DNA of 64,000 nt from Virgifigura deserti (GCA_003576685.1 QOZR01000005.1:62001-126000), one strand, 5' to 3'; positions 25,209 through 33,921 are shown, counted from the first letter of the stretch. The notes: a model not told the origin generated them from the sequence alone. Numbers and translations: made by a program.

Positions 25209-25625
25209 ATGGCTAGCTCATTTCTAGAGAATGATATGATGCAGGATCGTTCGCGCAACAAGGCTGACGATGTGCGACGGCAGGAAGCGGTTCTATCCAA
25301 GGCCGTTATCCGCGCCGGGGAGCGCCTTGGGCTGCCGAATGTCGTGCTGGCCAAGATTCTGGGCCTCTCGGAGGCTTCCGTCTCACGCATGCGCAACGGA
25401 GAGTTCCTGCTCAGCCGGGACAGCAAGCCGTTCGAGCTTGCTCAGCTCTTTGTACGGCTGTTCCGTAGCCTCGATGCGATCACGGGCGGAGACGACGCGT
25501 CGTCCCGCTCCTGGATCGTCTCGGAGAACCTTGCCCTCAAGGGCCGTCCCATCGAGCTCATCAAGACAATCCGCGGGCTGACGGCAACAGTGGCTTATGT
25601 GGACTCCCGCCGCGCTGTCGTCTGA
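25209..25625 (+). CDS. Xre/MbcA/ParS-type antitoxin (DUF2384)
   Basis: A 138-residue antitoxin. The N-terminal helix-turn-helix region reads LPNVVLAKILGLSEASVSRM (about 42-62). The C-terminal DUF2384 toxin-binding part contains LFVRLFRSLDAITGGDD and the WIVSENLALKGRPIELIKTI block that normally closes these proteins. It is read into the RES toxin gene, which starts inside its last 29 bp. The ATG at 25209 follows GGAAAGATA; a later ATG at 25239 is possible. It neutralises the toxin and probably represses the operon through the adjacent dyad. Confidence 0.9.
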   Translation: MASSFLENDMMQDRSRNKADDVRRQEAVLSKAVIRAGERLGLPNVVLAKILGLSEASVSRMRNGEFLLSRDSKPFELAQLFVRLFRSLDAITGGDDASSRSWIVSENLALKGRPIELIKTIRGLTATVAYVDSRRAVV

Positions 25626-26343
25626 GGCCAAGCCCTACAGCGGTGACATCTGGCGAGTCGTGGAAGCGCAGTCCCGCGCCTCGACCATGCGCATCACCGA
25701 TACCCTCGATGAGCAGGCCGTGCTCGAGAGCCTCATCGAGGAGGTCAAGCCGGCGATGCCGTCGGACTGCGCCCGTCTCCATTGGCTTCTGTCCGCGCCG
25801 TTTCGTTATGGCCCCTATCCTCACGGCTCGCGCTTTCGCCGTGTCGATCAACAGGAGGGGGTCTACTATGCGGGGGAGACGGTCGAGACGGCGGTGGCCG
25901 AGATCGCCTTCTATCGACTGCTGTTCTTCGCGGAATCGCCCGGCACGAAACTGCCGGACCGCCCGGTCGAGCATACCGCCTTCTCGGTACGGTGCCGCGC
26001 CAGGCTGGCGATCGACGTCAGCAAGCCGCCGCTCGACCGCGACAGCGCGATCTGGACGCATCCGGTCGACTATGGGCCGTGTCAAGACTTGGCCGACAGC
26101 GCCCGGCTCGCTGCGATAGAAGCCGTTCGCTACCGCTCGGTACGCGATCCCGATGACGGGATGAACGTCGCCCTTCTCTCGCCGCGGGCCTTTGCCGCGT
26201 CCCGGCCGCGGACGATGCAGACCTGGCGCCTTTACGTGCGGCCCCGCGGCGTACAGGCTTGGTGCGAGTATCCGCCGTCGGCCAAGGAGTATGAAGCGGC
26301 TCATTTCCGCCAGGACCCGCGGCTCGCCAACCTGCTGGACTGA
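25597..26343 (+). CDS. RES-domain toxin
   Basis: A 248-residue RES-domain protein. The start MWTPAALSSEA and SGDIWRVVEAQ are typical. The catalytic Arg-Glu-Ser pattern is suggested by RFRRVDQQEGVYYAGETVET followed by AVAEIAFYR, with the serine in the C-terminal half (LLSPRAFA region). RES toxins cleave or phosphorolyse NAD+ using an ADP-ribosyltransferase-like fold, which depletes NAD and stops growth. It overlaps the antitoxin gene by 29 bp. The full length suggests the pair is functional. Confidence 0.9.
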   Translation: MWTPAALSSEAKPYSGDIWRVVEAQSRASTMRITDTLDEQAVLESLIEEVKPAMPSDCARLHWLLSAPFRYGPYPHGSRFRRVDQQEGVYYAGETVETAVAEIAFYRLLFFAESPGTKLPDRPVEHTAFSVRCRARLAIDVSKPPLDRDSAIWTHPVDYGPCQDLADSARLAAIEAVRYRSVRDPDDGMNVALLSPRAFAASRPRTMQTWRLYVRPRGVQAWCEYPPSAKEYEAAHFRQDPRLANLLD

Positions 26344-26469
26344 CCGACCGGCCCGGCCCGGGGACATGCCATAGGAACGGCAGCCGTCGGGTCACCGACC
26401 GGCGACGGAAGAAGCGGCTTCTGGAGATCGATCCCGTGACAACGCCGCTTGACCATCTCCGATAATGCG

Positions 26470-26503
26470 GTCTATGTCCTGTCTATACAGGTATAGGATA
26501 GAC
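26470..26503. promoter_or_regulatory. Probable HutC operator
   Basis: The near-perfect palindrome CTGTCTATACAG (26479-26490) lies within larger arms, GTCTAT (26470-26475) and ATAGAC (26498-26503), about 100 bp before hutC. HutC family repressors bind TGTATA-type palindromes relieved by urocanate. The site probably gives autoregulation of hutCUD. Confidence 0.55.
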
Positions 26504-26602
26504 GTGAATCGCTCGCCTGGCGGTCGAAGGCCGTCTTGGCTTATCGAACCGGCTCAATCCGATGCGGATCGGGGTTCGCAGTAGGACCGGCGGGTGCGAG
26601 GC

Positions 26603-27373
26603 ATGACGATGCTCGATACGACGCAACCCACACACGCGCTCTACGCCCGGATCAAACAGGCGATCGTGCAGCGGATCGAGGCCGGTGATTGGACAGCGGG
26701 AACGCGCGTTCCCTCCGAGAACGAGCTGGCGTCCAAACTGGCGGTCAGCCGGATGACGGTGAACCGTGCCCTGCGGGAGCTGACCCTGGAAGGCCGACTT
26801 GTTCGCGTCGCGGGTGTCGGCACCTTTGTTGCCGAGAGGATGCCGACGGCAGAGTTTCTCGAACTGCGGAACATCGCGGACGATGTCGCGGCGCGCGGCC
26901 ATCGCTATTCGGCGCGCGTCTACAGCTTGAAAGAGATCGAAGCGGACGACGCCGCGGCCATGTTGCTCCAGCTGAGACCAAGGGTCCCTGTCTTCCGCTC
27001 GGTGATCGTGCATTTCGAGGACGAGACGCCGCTTCAGTTGGAGGACCGCCTCGTGAACCCGGCGAAGGCGCACGGCTATCTGGAGCAGGACTTCACGCGC
27101 ACCACGCCGAACCTCTATCTGACCGCGGCGGCTCCGGCCGACGAGGTCGAGCACCGGGTGGAGGCGGTGATCCCGGCCGGCGAAGTTCGCCGGCGCTTGG
27201 CCATGACGCCCGGCGAGGCATGCCTGCTCCTGCACCGGCGAACCTGGTCCGGGGGCCAGGTGGTGTCCAGCGCGCGGCTCTTCCATCCGGGGGCCCGCTA
27301 CAGCCTGGGCGCGCGCTTCTGGACCACATCCCCGCGAATCTTTCCCGGCCAGGAACAGGAAGTGAAACAATGA
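26603..27373 (+). CDS. hutC: Histidine utilization repressor HutC (GntR family)
   Basis: A 256-residue GntR/HutC regulator from ATG 26603 (a GTG three codons earlier and an ATG at 26609 are alternatives). The winged helix (about 15-75) shows the GntR signature [20 protein letters not shown] followed by [12 protein letters not shown]. The C-terminal UTRA domain contains [20 protein letters not shown], the HutC pattern for urocanate binding. Its stop overlaps the hutU start as ATGA. It represses hut genes when urocanate is absent. Confidence 0.92.
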   Translation: MTMLDTTQPTHALYARIKQAIVQRIEAGDWTAGTRVPSENELASKLAVSRMTVNRALRELTLEGRLVRVAGVGTFVAERMPTAEFLELRNIADDVAARGHRYSARVYSLKEIEADDAAAMLLQLRPRVPVFRSVIVHFEDETPLQLEDRLVNPAKAHGYLEQDFTRTTPNLYLTAAAPADEVEHRVEAVIPAGEVRRRLAMTPGEACLLLHRRTWSGGQVVSSARLFHPGARYSLGARFWTTSPRIFPGQEQEVKQ

Positions 27374-29046
27374 CCGAGCAACCGAATCGCCTGGACAACG
27401 AACGCAAGATCCGCGCGCCGCGCGGGTCGCAGCTCACCGCCCAGAGCTGGCTGACCGAGGCGCCCTTGCGCATGCTGATGAACAACCTCGACGCCGAGGT
27501 CGCGGAGAAGCCGCAGGAGCTGGTCGTCTATGGCGGCATCGGCCGGGCGGCGCGCGACTGGCAGTCCTATGACCGGATCGTCGCCACGCTGAAGGAGTTG
27601 GGCGAGGACGAGACGCTTCTGGTCCAGTCGGGCAAGCCGGTCGGCGTCTTCAAAACCCACGCGGACGCACCGCGCGTGCTGATCGCGAACTCCAACCTGG
27701 TGCCGCATTGGGGGACCTGGGAGAAGTTCCACGAGCTCGACCGCAAGGGCCTGATGATGTACGGCCAGATGACGGCGGGCTCCTGGATCTATATCGGCAG
27801 CCAGGGCATCGTCCAGGGCACCTACGAAACCTTCGTCGAGGTCGGTCGTCGCCATTTCGGCGGGAACCTCAAAGGCAAATGGATCCTGACCGGCGGCCTC
27901 GGCGGCATGGGCGGCGCGCAGCCGCTCGCCGCGACCATGGCCGGCGCCTCGATGCTCGCCGTCGAATGCCAGCCGAGCCGCATCGACCGGCGGCTGGAGA
28001 CCGGCTATCTCGACCGCCGGGCCGACAGCCTCGACGAGGCGCTTGGCCTCGTCCGCGAAGCCTGCGCCCGCGGCGAGGCCCTCTCCGTCGGGCTACTCGG
28101 CAACGCGGCGGAGGTGTTTCCGGACCTGGTCCGTCGCGGCGTGAAGCCGGACGTCGTCACCGACCAGACCAGCGCGCATGATCCGTTGAACGGTTATCTC
28201 CCTGCCGGCTGGACACTCGACCAGGCGGAGCGGATACGCGGGAGTGATCCCGATGCGGTGGTCCGGGCGGCGAAGCAATCGATGGCGATACAGGTCCGCG
28301 CAATGCTCGATTTCCACCATATGGGCGTGCCGACGCTCGACTACGGCAACAACATCCGCCAGATGGCGCTCGAGATGGGCGTCCCGGACGCCTTCGCCTT
28401 CCCGGGCTTCGTGCCGGCCTATATCCGGCCGCTGTTCTGCCGCGGCATCGGTCCGTTCCGCTGGGCCGCCCTTTCGGGCGATCCGGAGGACATCTACAAG
28501 ACCGACGCCAAGGTCAAGGAGCTGATCCCGGACAATCCGCATCTGCACAACTGGCTCGACATGGCGCGCGAGCGGATCCAGTTTCAGGGCCTGCCGGCGC
28601 GGATCTGCTGGGTGGGCTTGGGCGAGCGGGCGCGGCTCGGCCTCGCCTTCAACGAAATGGTCGCCAGGGGCGAGCTGAAGGCGCCGATCGTGATCGGCCG
28701 CGACCATCTCGATTCCGGCTCGGTCGCAAGTCCCAACCGCGAGACCGAGGGAATGAAGGACGGCTCGGACGCGGTCTCCGACTGGCCACTTCTCAACGCT
28801 CTGCTGAACTGCGCGAGCGGCGCAACCTGGGTCAGTCTGCATCACGGCGGCGGCGTCGGCATCGGCTACTCGCAGCATGCCGGCATGGTGATCGTCGCCG
28901 ACGGGACGAATGCGGCGGCGCGCCGGCTCGAGCGGGTGCTGACCAACGATCCTGCAAGCGGCGTGATGCGCCACGCCGACGCCGGCTATGACATTGCGAT
29001 CGACTGCGCGAAGGAGCACGGGCTGAAGCTGCCGTCGATTGCCTGA
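27370..29046 (+). CDS. hutU: Urocanate hydratase
   Basis: A 558-residue urocanase, the family's usual size, from ATG 27370. It converts urocanate to imidazolone propionate with tightly bound NAD+. Recognisable blocks: [18 protein letters not shown]-like [33 protein letters not shown], the NAD-binding glycines [13 protein letters not shown], and [20 protein letters not shown] with the conserved cysteine. It is the second step of histidine degradation. Only hutC, hutU and hutD are present here; hutH, hutI and the later genes are not in the window. Confidence 0.96.
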   Translation: MTEQPNRLDNERKIRAPRGSQLTAQSWLTEAPLRMLMNNLDAEVAEKPQELVVYGGIGRAARDWQSYDRIVATLKELGEDETLLVQSGKPVGVFKTHADAPRVLIANSNLVPHWGTWEKFHELDRKGLMMYGQMTAGSWIYIGSQGIVQGTYETFVEVGRRHFGGNLKGKWILTGGLGGMGGAQPLAATMAGASMLAVECQPSRIDRRLETGYLDRRADSLDEALGLVREACARGEALSVGLLGNAAEVFPDLVRRGVKPDVVTDQTSAHDPLNGYLPAGWTLDQAERIRGSDPDAVVRAAKQSMAIQVRAMLDFHHMGVPTLDYGNNIRQMALEMGVPDAFAFPGFVPAYIRPLFCRGIGPFRWAALSGDPEDIYKTDAKVKELIPDNPHLHNWLDMARERIQFQGLPARICWVGLGERARLGLAFNEMVARGELKAPIVIGRDHLDSGSVASPNRETEGMKDGSDAVSDWPLLNALLNCASGATWVSLHHGGGVGIGYSQHAGMVIVADGTNAAARRLERVLTNDPASGVMRHADAGYDIAIDCAKEHGLKLPSIA

Positions 29047-29090
29047 CCGAACCGCGCACGCAATCCCATTCCGTTGACGCGAGGGTCCTC

Positions 29091-29693
29091 ATGTCCGACA
29101 AGCGGATTCGCCTTCTATCTCCCGCCGATTACCACAGCATGCGCTGGAAGAACGGGCTCGGCATGACGACCGAGCTGTTACGGCATCCTCCGGACCCGAA
29201 AGCCGGTCCGGACCAGTTCCGCTGGCGGCTCAGCATCGCGGAGGTGGCGACCTCCGGTCCGTTCTCTCTATTTCCCGGCTGCGATCGGCAGCTTCTGGTC
29301 CTCGATGGCGACGGCTTCCGGCTGAACTTTGCCGATGGCGAGTCCGTCACCCTCTCGGGCACCACCGGCTTCCACTATTTCAGTGGTGAGCGGATCGTCT
29401 CCAGCGAGCTCGTGAATGGACCGACACGCGACTTCAATATCATCTTCAATCGTGCAGCGATCGACTGCATGGCGAAGGTGGTCGCACTCGGCGGCGAAGC
29501 GACGACGGAACAGCCGGACGCTCGATCGACCCTGGTTCTCCACCCCTTGACGGGAGAGGCGCGGTTCCGTGACCGCGAGGTGGATATCGCCGTGCCGGCC
29601 AGCTGGACACTGCTCGCCCGGGCCCAGGGAAGCACCCGCCTCTCCGGATCCGCCAGCCGCACCATCGTAGCGGAATTGAGGGACCGGACCTGA
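29091..29693 (+). CDS. hutD: HutD family protein
   Basis: A 200-residue cupin-fold HutD protein: LSPADYHSMRWKNGLGMTTE near the N-terminus, FRWRLSIAEVATSGPFSLFP and RQLLVLDGDGF are characteristic. HutD is a conserved accessory of hut operons thought to tune hut expression, possibly by binding formylglutamate or urocanate. It follows hutU after 44 bp and ends the operon; beyond it lies a hipA-like fragment and the hipBA promoter. Confidence 0.9.
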   Translation: MSDKRIRLLSPADYHSMRWKNGLGMTTELLRHPPDPKAGPDQFRWRLSIAEVATSGPFSLFPGCDRQLLVLDGDGFRLNFADGESVTLSGTTGFHYFSGERIVSSELVNGPTRDFNIIFNRAAIDCMAKVVALGGEATTEQPDARSTLVLHPLTGEARFRDREVDIAVPASWTLLARAQGSTRLSGSASRTIVAELRDRT

Positions 29694-29714
29694 CGATCCG
29701 AGCGGCGCCCACCC

Positions 29715-29783
29715 GCCGGCCAAGTGTCCGGACACTCGCTCGAGAACGAGGAGATCGCGCGCATCCTTGCCGATCTCCTCAAG
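29715..29783 (+). pseudogene. hipA-derived fragment upstream of hipBA
   Basis: The stretch 29715-29776 matches hipA 30501-30562 at about 55 of 62 positions by hand alignment, in a frame coding GHSLENEEIARILADL against GRPLEDEEIARILIDL in HipA. Only this piece is present, so it is a leftover of a related hipA or a diverged partial duplication. It abuts a truncated operator half-site at 29784. Confidence 0.7.
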
Positions 29784-29871
29784 GCGTATAGATGCACGTT
29801 ATACGCGATAGCGTATATAGGCGGTTTATACGCTGTTGCGTATATTGACAATTTATACGGAACCGCGTATA
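29784..29871. promoter_or_regulatory. Operator array of hipBA, 27-bp period
   Basis: Three 19-bp dyads of the form TTATACG-N-CGTATA start at 29799, 29826 and 29853, exactly 27 bp apart: TTATACGCGATAGCGTATA, TTATACGCTGTTGCGTATA and TTATACGGAACCGCGTATA. A lone right half, GCGTATA, occurs one period further upstream (29784-29790). The spacers are 8 bp. These are the likely HipB binding sites, and the third covers the -10 element. Confidence 0.75.
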
Positions 29872-29873
29872 AA
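29845..29873 (+). promoter_or_regulatory. hipBA promoter
   Basis: TTGACA (29845-29850), a 17-bp spacer and TATAAA (29868-29873) form a near-consensus sigma-70 promoter. The -35 lies in the spacer between operators 2 and 3 and the -10 overlaps the end of operator 3, so repressor binding would block polymerase. hipB starts at 29896. Confidence 0.7.
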
Positions 29874-29895
29874 GCGGGAGAAAGGACTCTCCCGC

Positions 29896-30147
29896 ATGGA
29901 ACAGATCGCTCGCACGGCAAAGCATATAGGAGCTGCGGTTCGCCGCAGGCGTCGCCAGCTAAACCTCTCCCAGGAGCAGCTCGGGTCGAAAATCCATCTC
30001 AGGCAAGCCACGATCTCCAAACTTGAGGCTGGCGAGCCGGCTACGCAATTGCGGACGCTGCTCGATGCCCTGAGCGCTCTCGATCTTGAAATCGTCATCC
30101 GGCCTCGCACCAAAGCTTCGGTCGCGGACATCGAGGAACTTTTCTGA
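29896..30147 (+). CDS. hipB: HipB-like antitoxin (Xre family)
   Basis: An 83-residue helix-turn-helix protein from ATG 29896, preceded by GGAGAAAGGACTCTCCCGC. The HTH covers about 24-52 (LNLSQEQLGSKIHLRQATIS, then KLEAGEPATQLRTLLDALSA), the XRE pattern of HipB. Its stop overlaps the hipA start by one base (TGATG). It should bind the array 29784-29871 to repress the operon and hold HipA inactive. Confidence 0.9.
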   Translation: MEQIARTAKHIGAAVRRRRRQLNLSQEQLGSKIHLRQATISKLEAGEPATQLRTLLDALSALDLEIVIRPRTKASVADIEELF

Positions 30148-31460
30148 TGGCCCGCCGGCGAACACGCATACCCTTAAGCGTCTATCTCAACGGACGGCTC
30201 GTCGGTCTTTTACGCCGCGAGACGAGCGGCGCCATCGATTTTCAGTACGACGCCTCATGGCTCGGCTGGGATCACGCCATGCCCGTCTCGCTCTCCTTAC
30301 CGCTGCGCGAGGACAGGTTCATCGGCGAACCTGTCATCGCGGTCTTCGACAACCTGCTTCCGGACAACGACGAGATACGCCGCCGGCTGGCCGAGCGGGT
30401 TCGCGCGGAAGGCATTGATGCCTATAGTCTCCTTGCGGTCATCGGACGCGACTGCGTCGGAGCGCTTCAGTTCCTGCCGGAAGGCGCAGAACCGGAACCA
30501 GCCGGTCACGTGTCCGGACGCCCGCTCGAGGACGAGGAGATCGCGCGCATCCTTATCGATCTAAAGCGCACACCATTGGGCCTGGACGAAGATGAGGAGT
30601 TCCGGATCTCGCTCGCGGGCGCTCAGGAAAAAACCGCCCTGCTCTACCGGAACGGCCGCTGGCATGTGCCGCATGGAACTACGGCGACCACCCACATCCT
30701 CAAACCGCAGATCGGAACGCTGCCCAACGGCATCGACCTGTCGCAGAGTGTCGAAAACGAGCATCTGTGCCTGACATTGACAGCGGCTTTGGGTCTGCCT
30801 AGCGCGCGCTCGGAGATTCAGGACTTCGAAGGCAGGCGTATTCTGGTCGTCGAGCGTTTCGACCGCCGCTGGACGAAGGATGGTCGTCTGCTCCGTCTGC
30901 CACAGGAAGATTGCTGCCAAGCCCTCTCGATCCCGCCGACGCTCAAATACGAACCGGATGGCGGGCCTGGAATCCGCCAGATTGGGGAGCTGCTGAAGGC
31001 AAGTGACGAACCGGATGCCGATCGGAGGCTGTTTCTCAAGGCCCAGATTGTCTTCTGGCTGCTCGGAGCGACAGACGGGCACGCGAAAAACTTCAGCATC
31101 CATCTGGCGCCCGGGGGGCGTTTCCAACTTGCGCCGCTCTACGATGTCGTGTCCGCGCAGCCGAGCGCCGATGCAGGGCAAATCCAGAGGAACAGGATGA
31201 AGTTGGCGATGGCGGTCGGGGACAACCGCCATTACGTCGTCGACTCGATCATCCCGCGGCATTTCCTGCAAACGGCCGCAAGCTGCGGCCTGCCGGCAGC
31301 GATGGTGCAGAACCTATTCGTGGAACTCAGCGAACGGGCTCCGGCCGCAATCGACGAGACCCTCGCAAATTTGCCAAGCGGCTTCCCGGAAACCATAGCC
31401 CGGTCGATCATCGATGGGCTGCGAAAACGCCTCCGCCTCTTTGAGCAGGCCACAGCCTGA
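30147..31460 (+). CDS. hipA: HipA-like Ser/Thr kinase toxin
   Basis: A 437-residue HipA of standard length. The N-terminal domain has LNGRLVGLLRRETSGAIDFQ and FDNLLPDNDEIRRRLAERV. The kinase part has the P-loop-like ISLAGAQEKTALLY, then HILKPQIG, catalytic ATDGHAKNFSIHL and the metal-binding LAPLYDVVSAQ. E. coli HipA phosphorylates glutamyl-tRNA synthetase and causes persistence; the target here is not known. All kinase motifs are intact, so the toxin looks active. It shares its internal segment 30501-30562 with the fragment upstream of the operon. Confidence 0.92.
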   Translation: MARRRTRIPLSVYLNGRLVGLLRRETSGAIDFQYDASWLGWDHAMPVSLSLPLREDRFIGEPVIAVFDNLLPDNDEIRRRLAERVRAEGIDAYSLLAVIGRDCVGALQFLPEGAEPEPAGHVSGRPLEDEEIARILIDLKRTPLGLDEDEEFRISLAGAQEKTALLYRNGRWHVPHGTTATTHILKPQIGTLPNGIDLSQSVENEHLCLTLTAALGLPSARSEIQDFEGRRILVVERFDRRWTKDGRLLRLPQEDCCQALSIPPTLKYEPDGGPGIRQIGELLKASDEPDADRRLFLKAQIVFWLLGATDGHAKNFSIHLAPGGRFQLAPLYDVVSAQPSADAGQIQRNRMKLAMAVGDNRHYVVDSIIPRHFLQTAASCGLPAAMVQNLFVELSERAPAAIDETLANLPSGFPETIARSIIDGLRKRLRLFEQATA

Positions 31461-31982
31461 CAAATCGTTCCCGCTCGCGATTCCGTCCAGTTCCCGAGAC
31501 GGTGCGGATCGACTATTGGGAAATAACTGGTGGGGAAAAGCTGGGAAATCCGCCGCGCCGGCCATTACTCACATCGCAAGCGACTGATCGTTGGCGTGCC
31601 GTCGGTGATCAAGCCGAGAACCGATGGATGGTCGTTGCAGCTCTCGGGCGCAAACCTATCCGCCTCGGCCCCACGTCAAAGCTTTTGGAGTGATCCTGCG
31701 ACGAGCAGTTTGATCACCAGCAGGCACTCGCCCTAGGATTTCGGTGCCATTGCCCGCACCGCAAATGCTCGGGCACTCAAATGGATGCTGCCGTCGGCCG
31801 GTGACGGCAGAGCGTCGCGCAGCCGAACCCTGAGCGCCTCTTGTCGCCCCGGTGGCAAGCTCATGCAGTAGCCCGGCGCTGGTCCCTGGCCGCCGCGGAA
31901 GGGCGACCAATCCCGCTCCTGACCGCTCTCATCTACTTCGATCGATCTGCGGCGGATAGCATTTGGATCGAGGAAAACGGCA
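31461..31982. other. Accessory intergenic stretch, no recognised gene
   Basis: About 520 bases between hipA and the SRAP remnant. Both strands have short frames but none looks like a known protein. It contains TATTGGG...GGTGGGGAAAAG (31514-31540), which resembles TATTGGGGAATAGTTGGGGA (33716 onward) near tRNA-Glu. The two may be leftovers of integrase-type arm sites or an imperfect direct repeat. Confidence 0.4.
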
Positions 31983-32258
31983 ATGTGCGGTCGCTACAGC
32001 ATCACCTCACCCACGGAAGCCGTTCGCCGCGTCTTCGGCGTGCCGGAACTATCCAACCTGGAGCCGCGCCACAACGTCGCCCCGACCCAGCCCAAGCCGG
32101 TCGTTCGGCTGGACTGGGGAAAATCGCCGCGATCTGGAGCCATCTCTCGCGCCTTGGTCAAACCGGCACCGTCTGACCGCTTGCCCCCGCGGATGACCCC
32201 GCAGAGTATGGGATCACCGCGGTGGCCTATGCCTCATTCTGTGTTGCGACGACGATAA
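31983..32258 (+). pseudogene. Truncated SRAP (YedK/HMCES-type) gene
   Basis: The frame begins MCGRYSITSPTEAVRRVFGV and continues with ELSNLEPRHNVAPTQPKPVV, the exact pattern of an SRAP N-terminus: catalytic Cys2, which crosslinks to abasic sites in single-stranded DNA, and the R-x-N-V-A-P-T motif. After about residue 46 the match stops. A possible continuation (DLEPSLAP for the usual L-x-P-S-W-A) lies in another frame, and the Glu and His active-site regions are missing. It is decayed, and its frame runs into the opposing PEP-CTERM gene. Confidence 0.75.
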
Positions 32259-32881
32259 AGAAGTCCGCCGAGACTTGTCAGACCGACACCGAGCAGACCC
32301 AGCACGCCGGGCTCTGGCACCGAGGTCGGCGGCGTCGTCGTCACGCCCGTGACGGTGAAACGCGACGCATCACTGTTGCCCGGGACGGCCTCCAAAACGC
32401 CGAGAAGGCGCTGGCCGCCCGAAAAGTCGATGGTCGCCGTCGCCCCGATCATCTGATTGCCAAAGACCGTATAGCCCGAAGAGTTTCCGCCGAAGAAATC
32501 GACATCGAGTAGCCACGTGAAGGTCTCACCGGGATCGAAGTCGGTGAACGACAGATCGAGCAGTGTGAAGGTGTCGGTGTTGAGCGGTGGGCTGCCGATC
32601 GGCGTCTCTAGGCCCGTCGTGACATCGGATCCACCGACAGGCGTAAATTCCGTCCCATCGATGCCATTGTCATAGACGAGCCCCGGGCCGGAGATGTCGA
32701 GCTGAAAGCGCGTCACGCGTTCGCCGGCATCCGAAGTGTTGTCGATGGAAAAGGGAGTGTTGAGAGTATTGCCGTCAACGAAGAACGAGAGCGACGGCGT
32801 CGCATGTGCGGAATAGGGTTGGCTCGCATAGACTGCGACCGCCGCAATACCTCCTAGTACAACTCGGCTAATTTTAACCAT
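32234..32881 (-). CDS. PEP-CTERM-anchored exported protein
   Basis: A 215-residue protein from ATG 32881 with GGGGAAATTT just upstream. It has a signal peptide (MVKISRVVLGGIAAVAVYAS... to SAHA), a mostly beta, Asp/Gly/Thr-rich body and a C-terminal PEP-CTERM signal: VPEPGVLGLLGVGLTSLGGL followed by LYRRR. Exosortase cleaves at this motif to place the protein at the surface or in an exopolysaccharide matrix. No exosortase or polysaccharide genes are in the window. The coding strand is less GC-rich than the core genes, consistent with acquisition. Confidence 0.87.
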   Translation of the reverse strand: MVKISRVVLGGIAAVAVYASQPYSAHATPSLSFFVDGNTLNTPFSIDNTSDAGERVTRFQLDISGPGLVYDNGIDGTEFTPVGGSDVTTGLETPIGSPPLNTDTFTLLDLSFTDFDPGETFTWLLDVDFFGGNSSGYTVFGNQMIGATATIDFSGGQRLLGVLEAVPGNSDASRFTVTGVTTTPPTSVPEPGVLGLLGVGLTSLGGLLYRRRNTE

Positions 32882-33774
32882 AAATTTCCCCCAGTGGCTT
32901 ATTAACTCATGGATTTGAGCGAATTAACTCAAGCAATATTCATGCCGCCTCGAGAAAAACTAGGTTTTACAATTATTAAGCAGGCCAATAGCCTCGCTTT
33001 TGCTCCCGAACTGTAAAATACTCTGACAAACATTGGAATTAACTTCTTAAGCGCGCGCTTGACCCGTCGCGCCGCATCGACTTGCTCCAGGCCAGCACCA
33101 GAAAACTCAAAGCGTATTCTTGGGAGCTGAGGAGCACGCGCGGCCTCAGATTTCTGTAGGACCTCCTGAAATTCTGGATTGGGGTTAACCCGCACACTGC
33201 CGAGCCGGCGCACCATGGCTGGATCGAGGCAGCAGACTGAGGCGAACGCGGCTACAAGGCGCACCCACAGTCCCGGAGGCGCGCTACTGCCGCATCTGCA
33301 ATTCCCGTTAGATGTGTGAACGTACCCCACTCACGACGGATAGCGGGTACATCGGGACCCGAGCGGAGCCTCCCTCCCCCGCCCTGGCCGACCGCTCCGC
33401 TGCGGAGCGCAGGCATCCACCTCTTCAGTCAGCAATACTAACCTTATTGAGCGGCGTTATCCCGACAACTATGCGGGTGCGGTGGATGCAGACTATTCAA
33501 TCTGTGTCCGTCGATTGTCTTCTGTCACAACAACTTACGGCATTCGTGGATCGGCAAGCGAGGCGGCTCCGGTAATGCATATCCTGGAAGTAGCTCACTG
33601 GTTTGGGGCGGCAGTTGCGTCCACCGTCTACTCGTTTCGGGCGGTTTGGCTGCGAGCCGACCCGAACGGAGCGGCGTCACCGTCATGTTTGTAGCAGACG
33701 CCGTTCAGGGCCACATATTGGGGAATAGTTGGGGAAGTTTGCCGCCTGCCTAACAAGAATGGCAGAAATGCTGG
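32882..33774. other. Accessory stretch before tRNA-Glu, no firm gene
   Basis: About 890 bases, AT-richer than the surroundings at 32880-33060. A leftward frame at 32929-33330 (133 codons) has a basic C-terminal half but matches nothing I recognise and lacks a ribosome site, so it is not called. Downstream, 33716-33737 holds TATTGGGGAATAGTTGGGGA, similar to 31514-31540. Together with the decayed SRAP gene and tRNA-Glu this looks like the eroded end of an integrated element. Confidence 0.4.
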
Positions 33775-33847
33775 CGTCCCCAAGGGGATTCGAACCCCTG
33801 TTTGCGCCGTGAGAGGGCGCCGTCCTAGGCCTCTAGACGATGGGGAC
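33775..33847 (-). tRNA. tRNA-Glu (anticodon CTC)
   Basis: The minus strand folds as a full cloverleaf. The acceptor 5' arm GTCCCCA (33847-33841) pairs with TGGGGAC, the anticodon loop CTCTCAC between GCGCC and GGCGC gives anticodon CTC, and the T arm is CAGGGGTTCGAATCCCCT-like (here CAGGGGTTCGAACCCC on the complement). Length is 73 with the discriminator base G. It decodes GAG. It sits at the border between the accessory stretch and core genes and is a plausible integration site. No CCA is encoded directly after it. Confidence 0.95.
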
Positions 33848-33921
33848 GTGAAGCGGCCGGAGGCCCTTCACATAAGGGATGCCGCGGTGCCGATCAAGTG
33901 TTTTAGATCGGCTGCACTCGC

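Noticed and set aside
26689..29046. A 785-codon frame read as one protein including hutU
   Set aside because: The first 227 codons are an out-of-frame shadow of hutC. Urocanase clearly begins at ATG 27370 with the overlapping hutC stop.
29784..29871. The evenly spaced repeats as a CRISPR array
   Set aside because: Units are 19-bp palindromes with 8-bp spacers, overlap a promoter and precede hipB; spacers are far too short for CRISPR and no cas gene is present.
32929..33330. A 133-codon leftward frame next to the PEP-CTERM gene
   Set aside because: No family, no ribosome site and mixed composition; mentioned in the gap description but not called as a gene.
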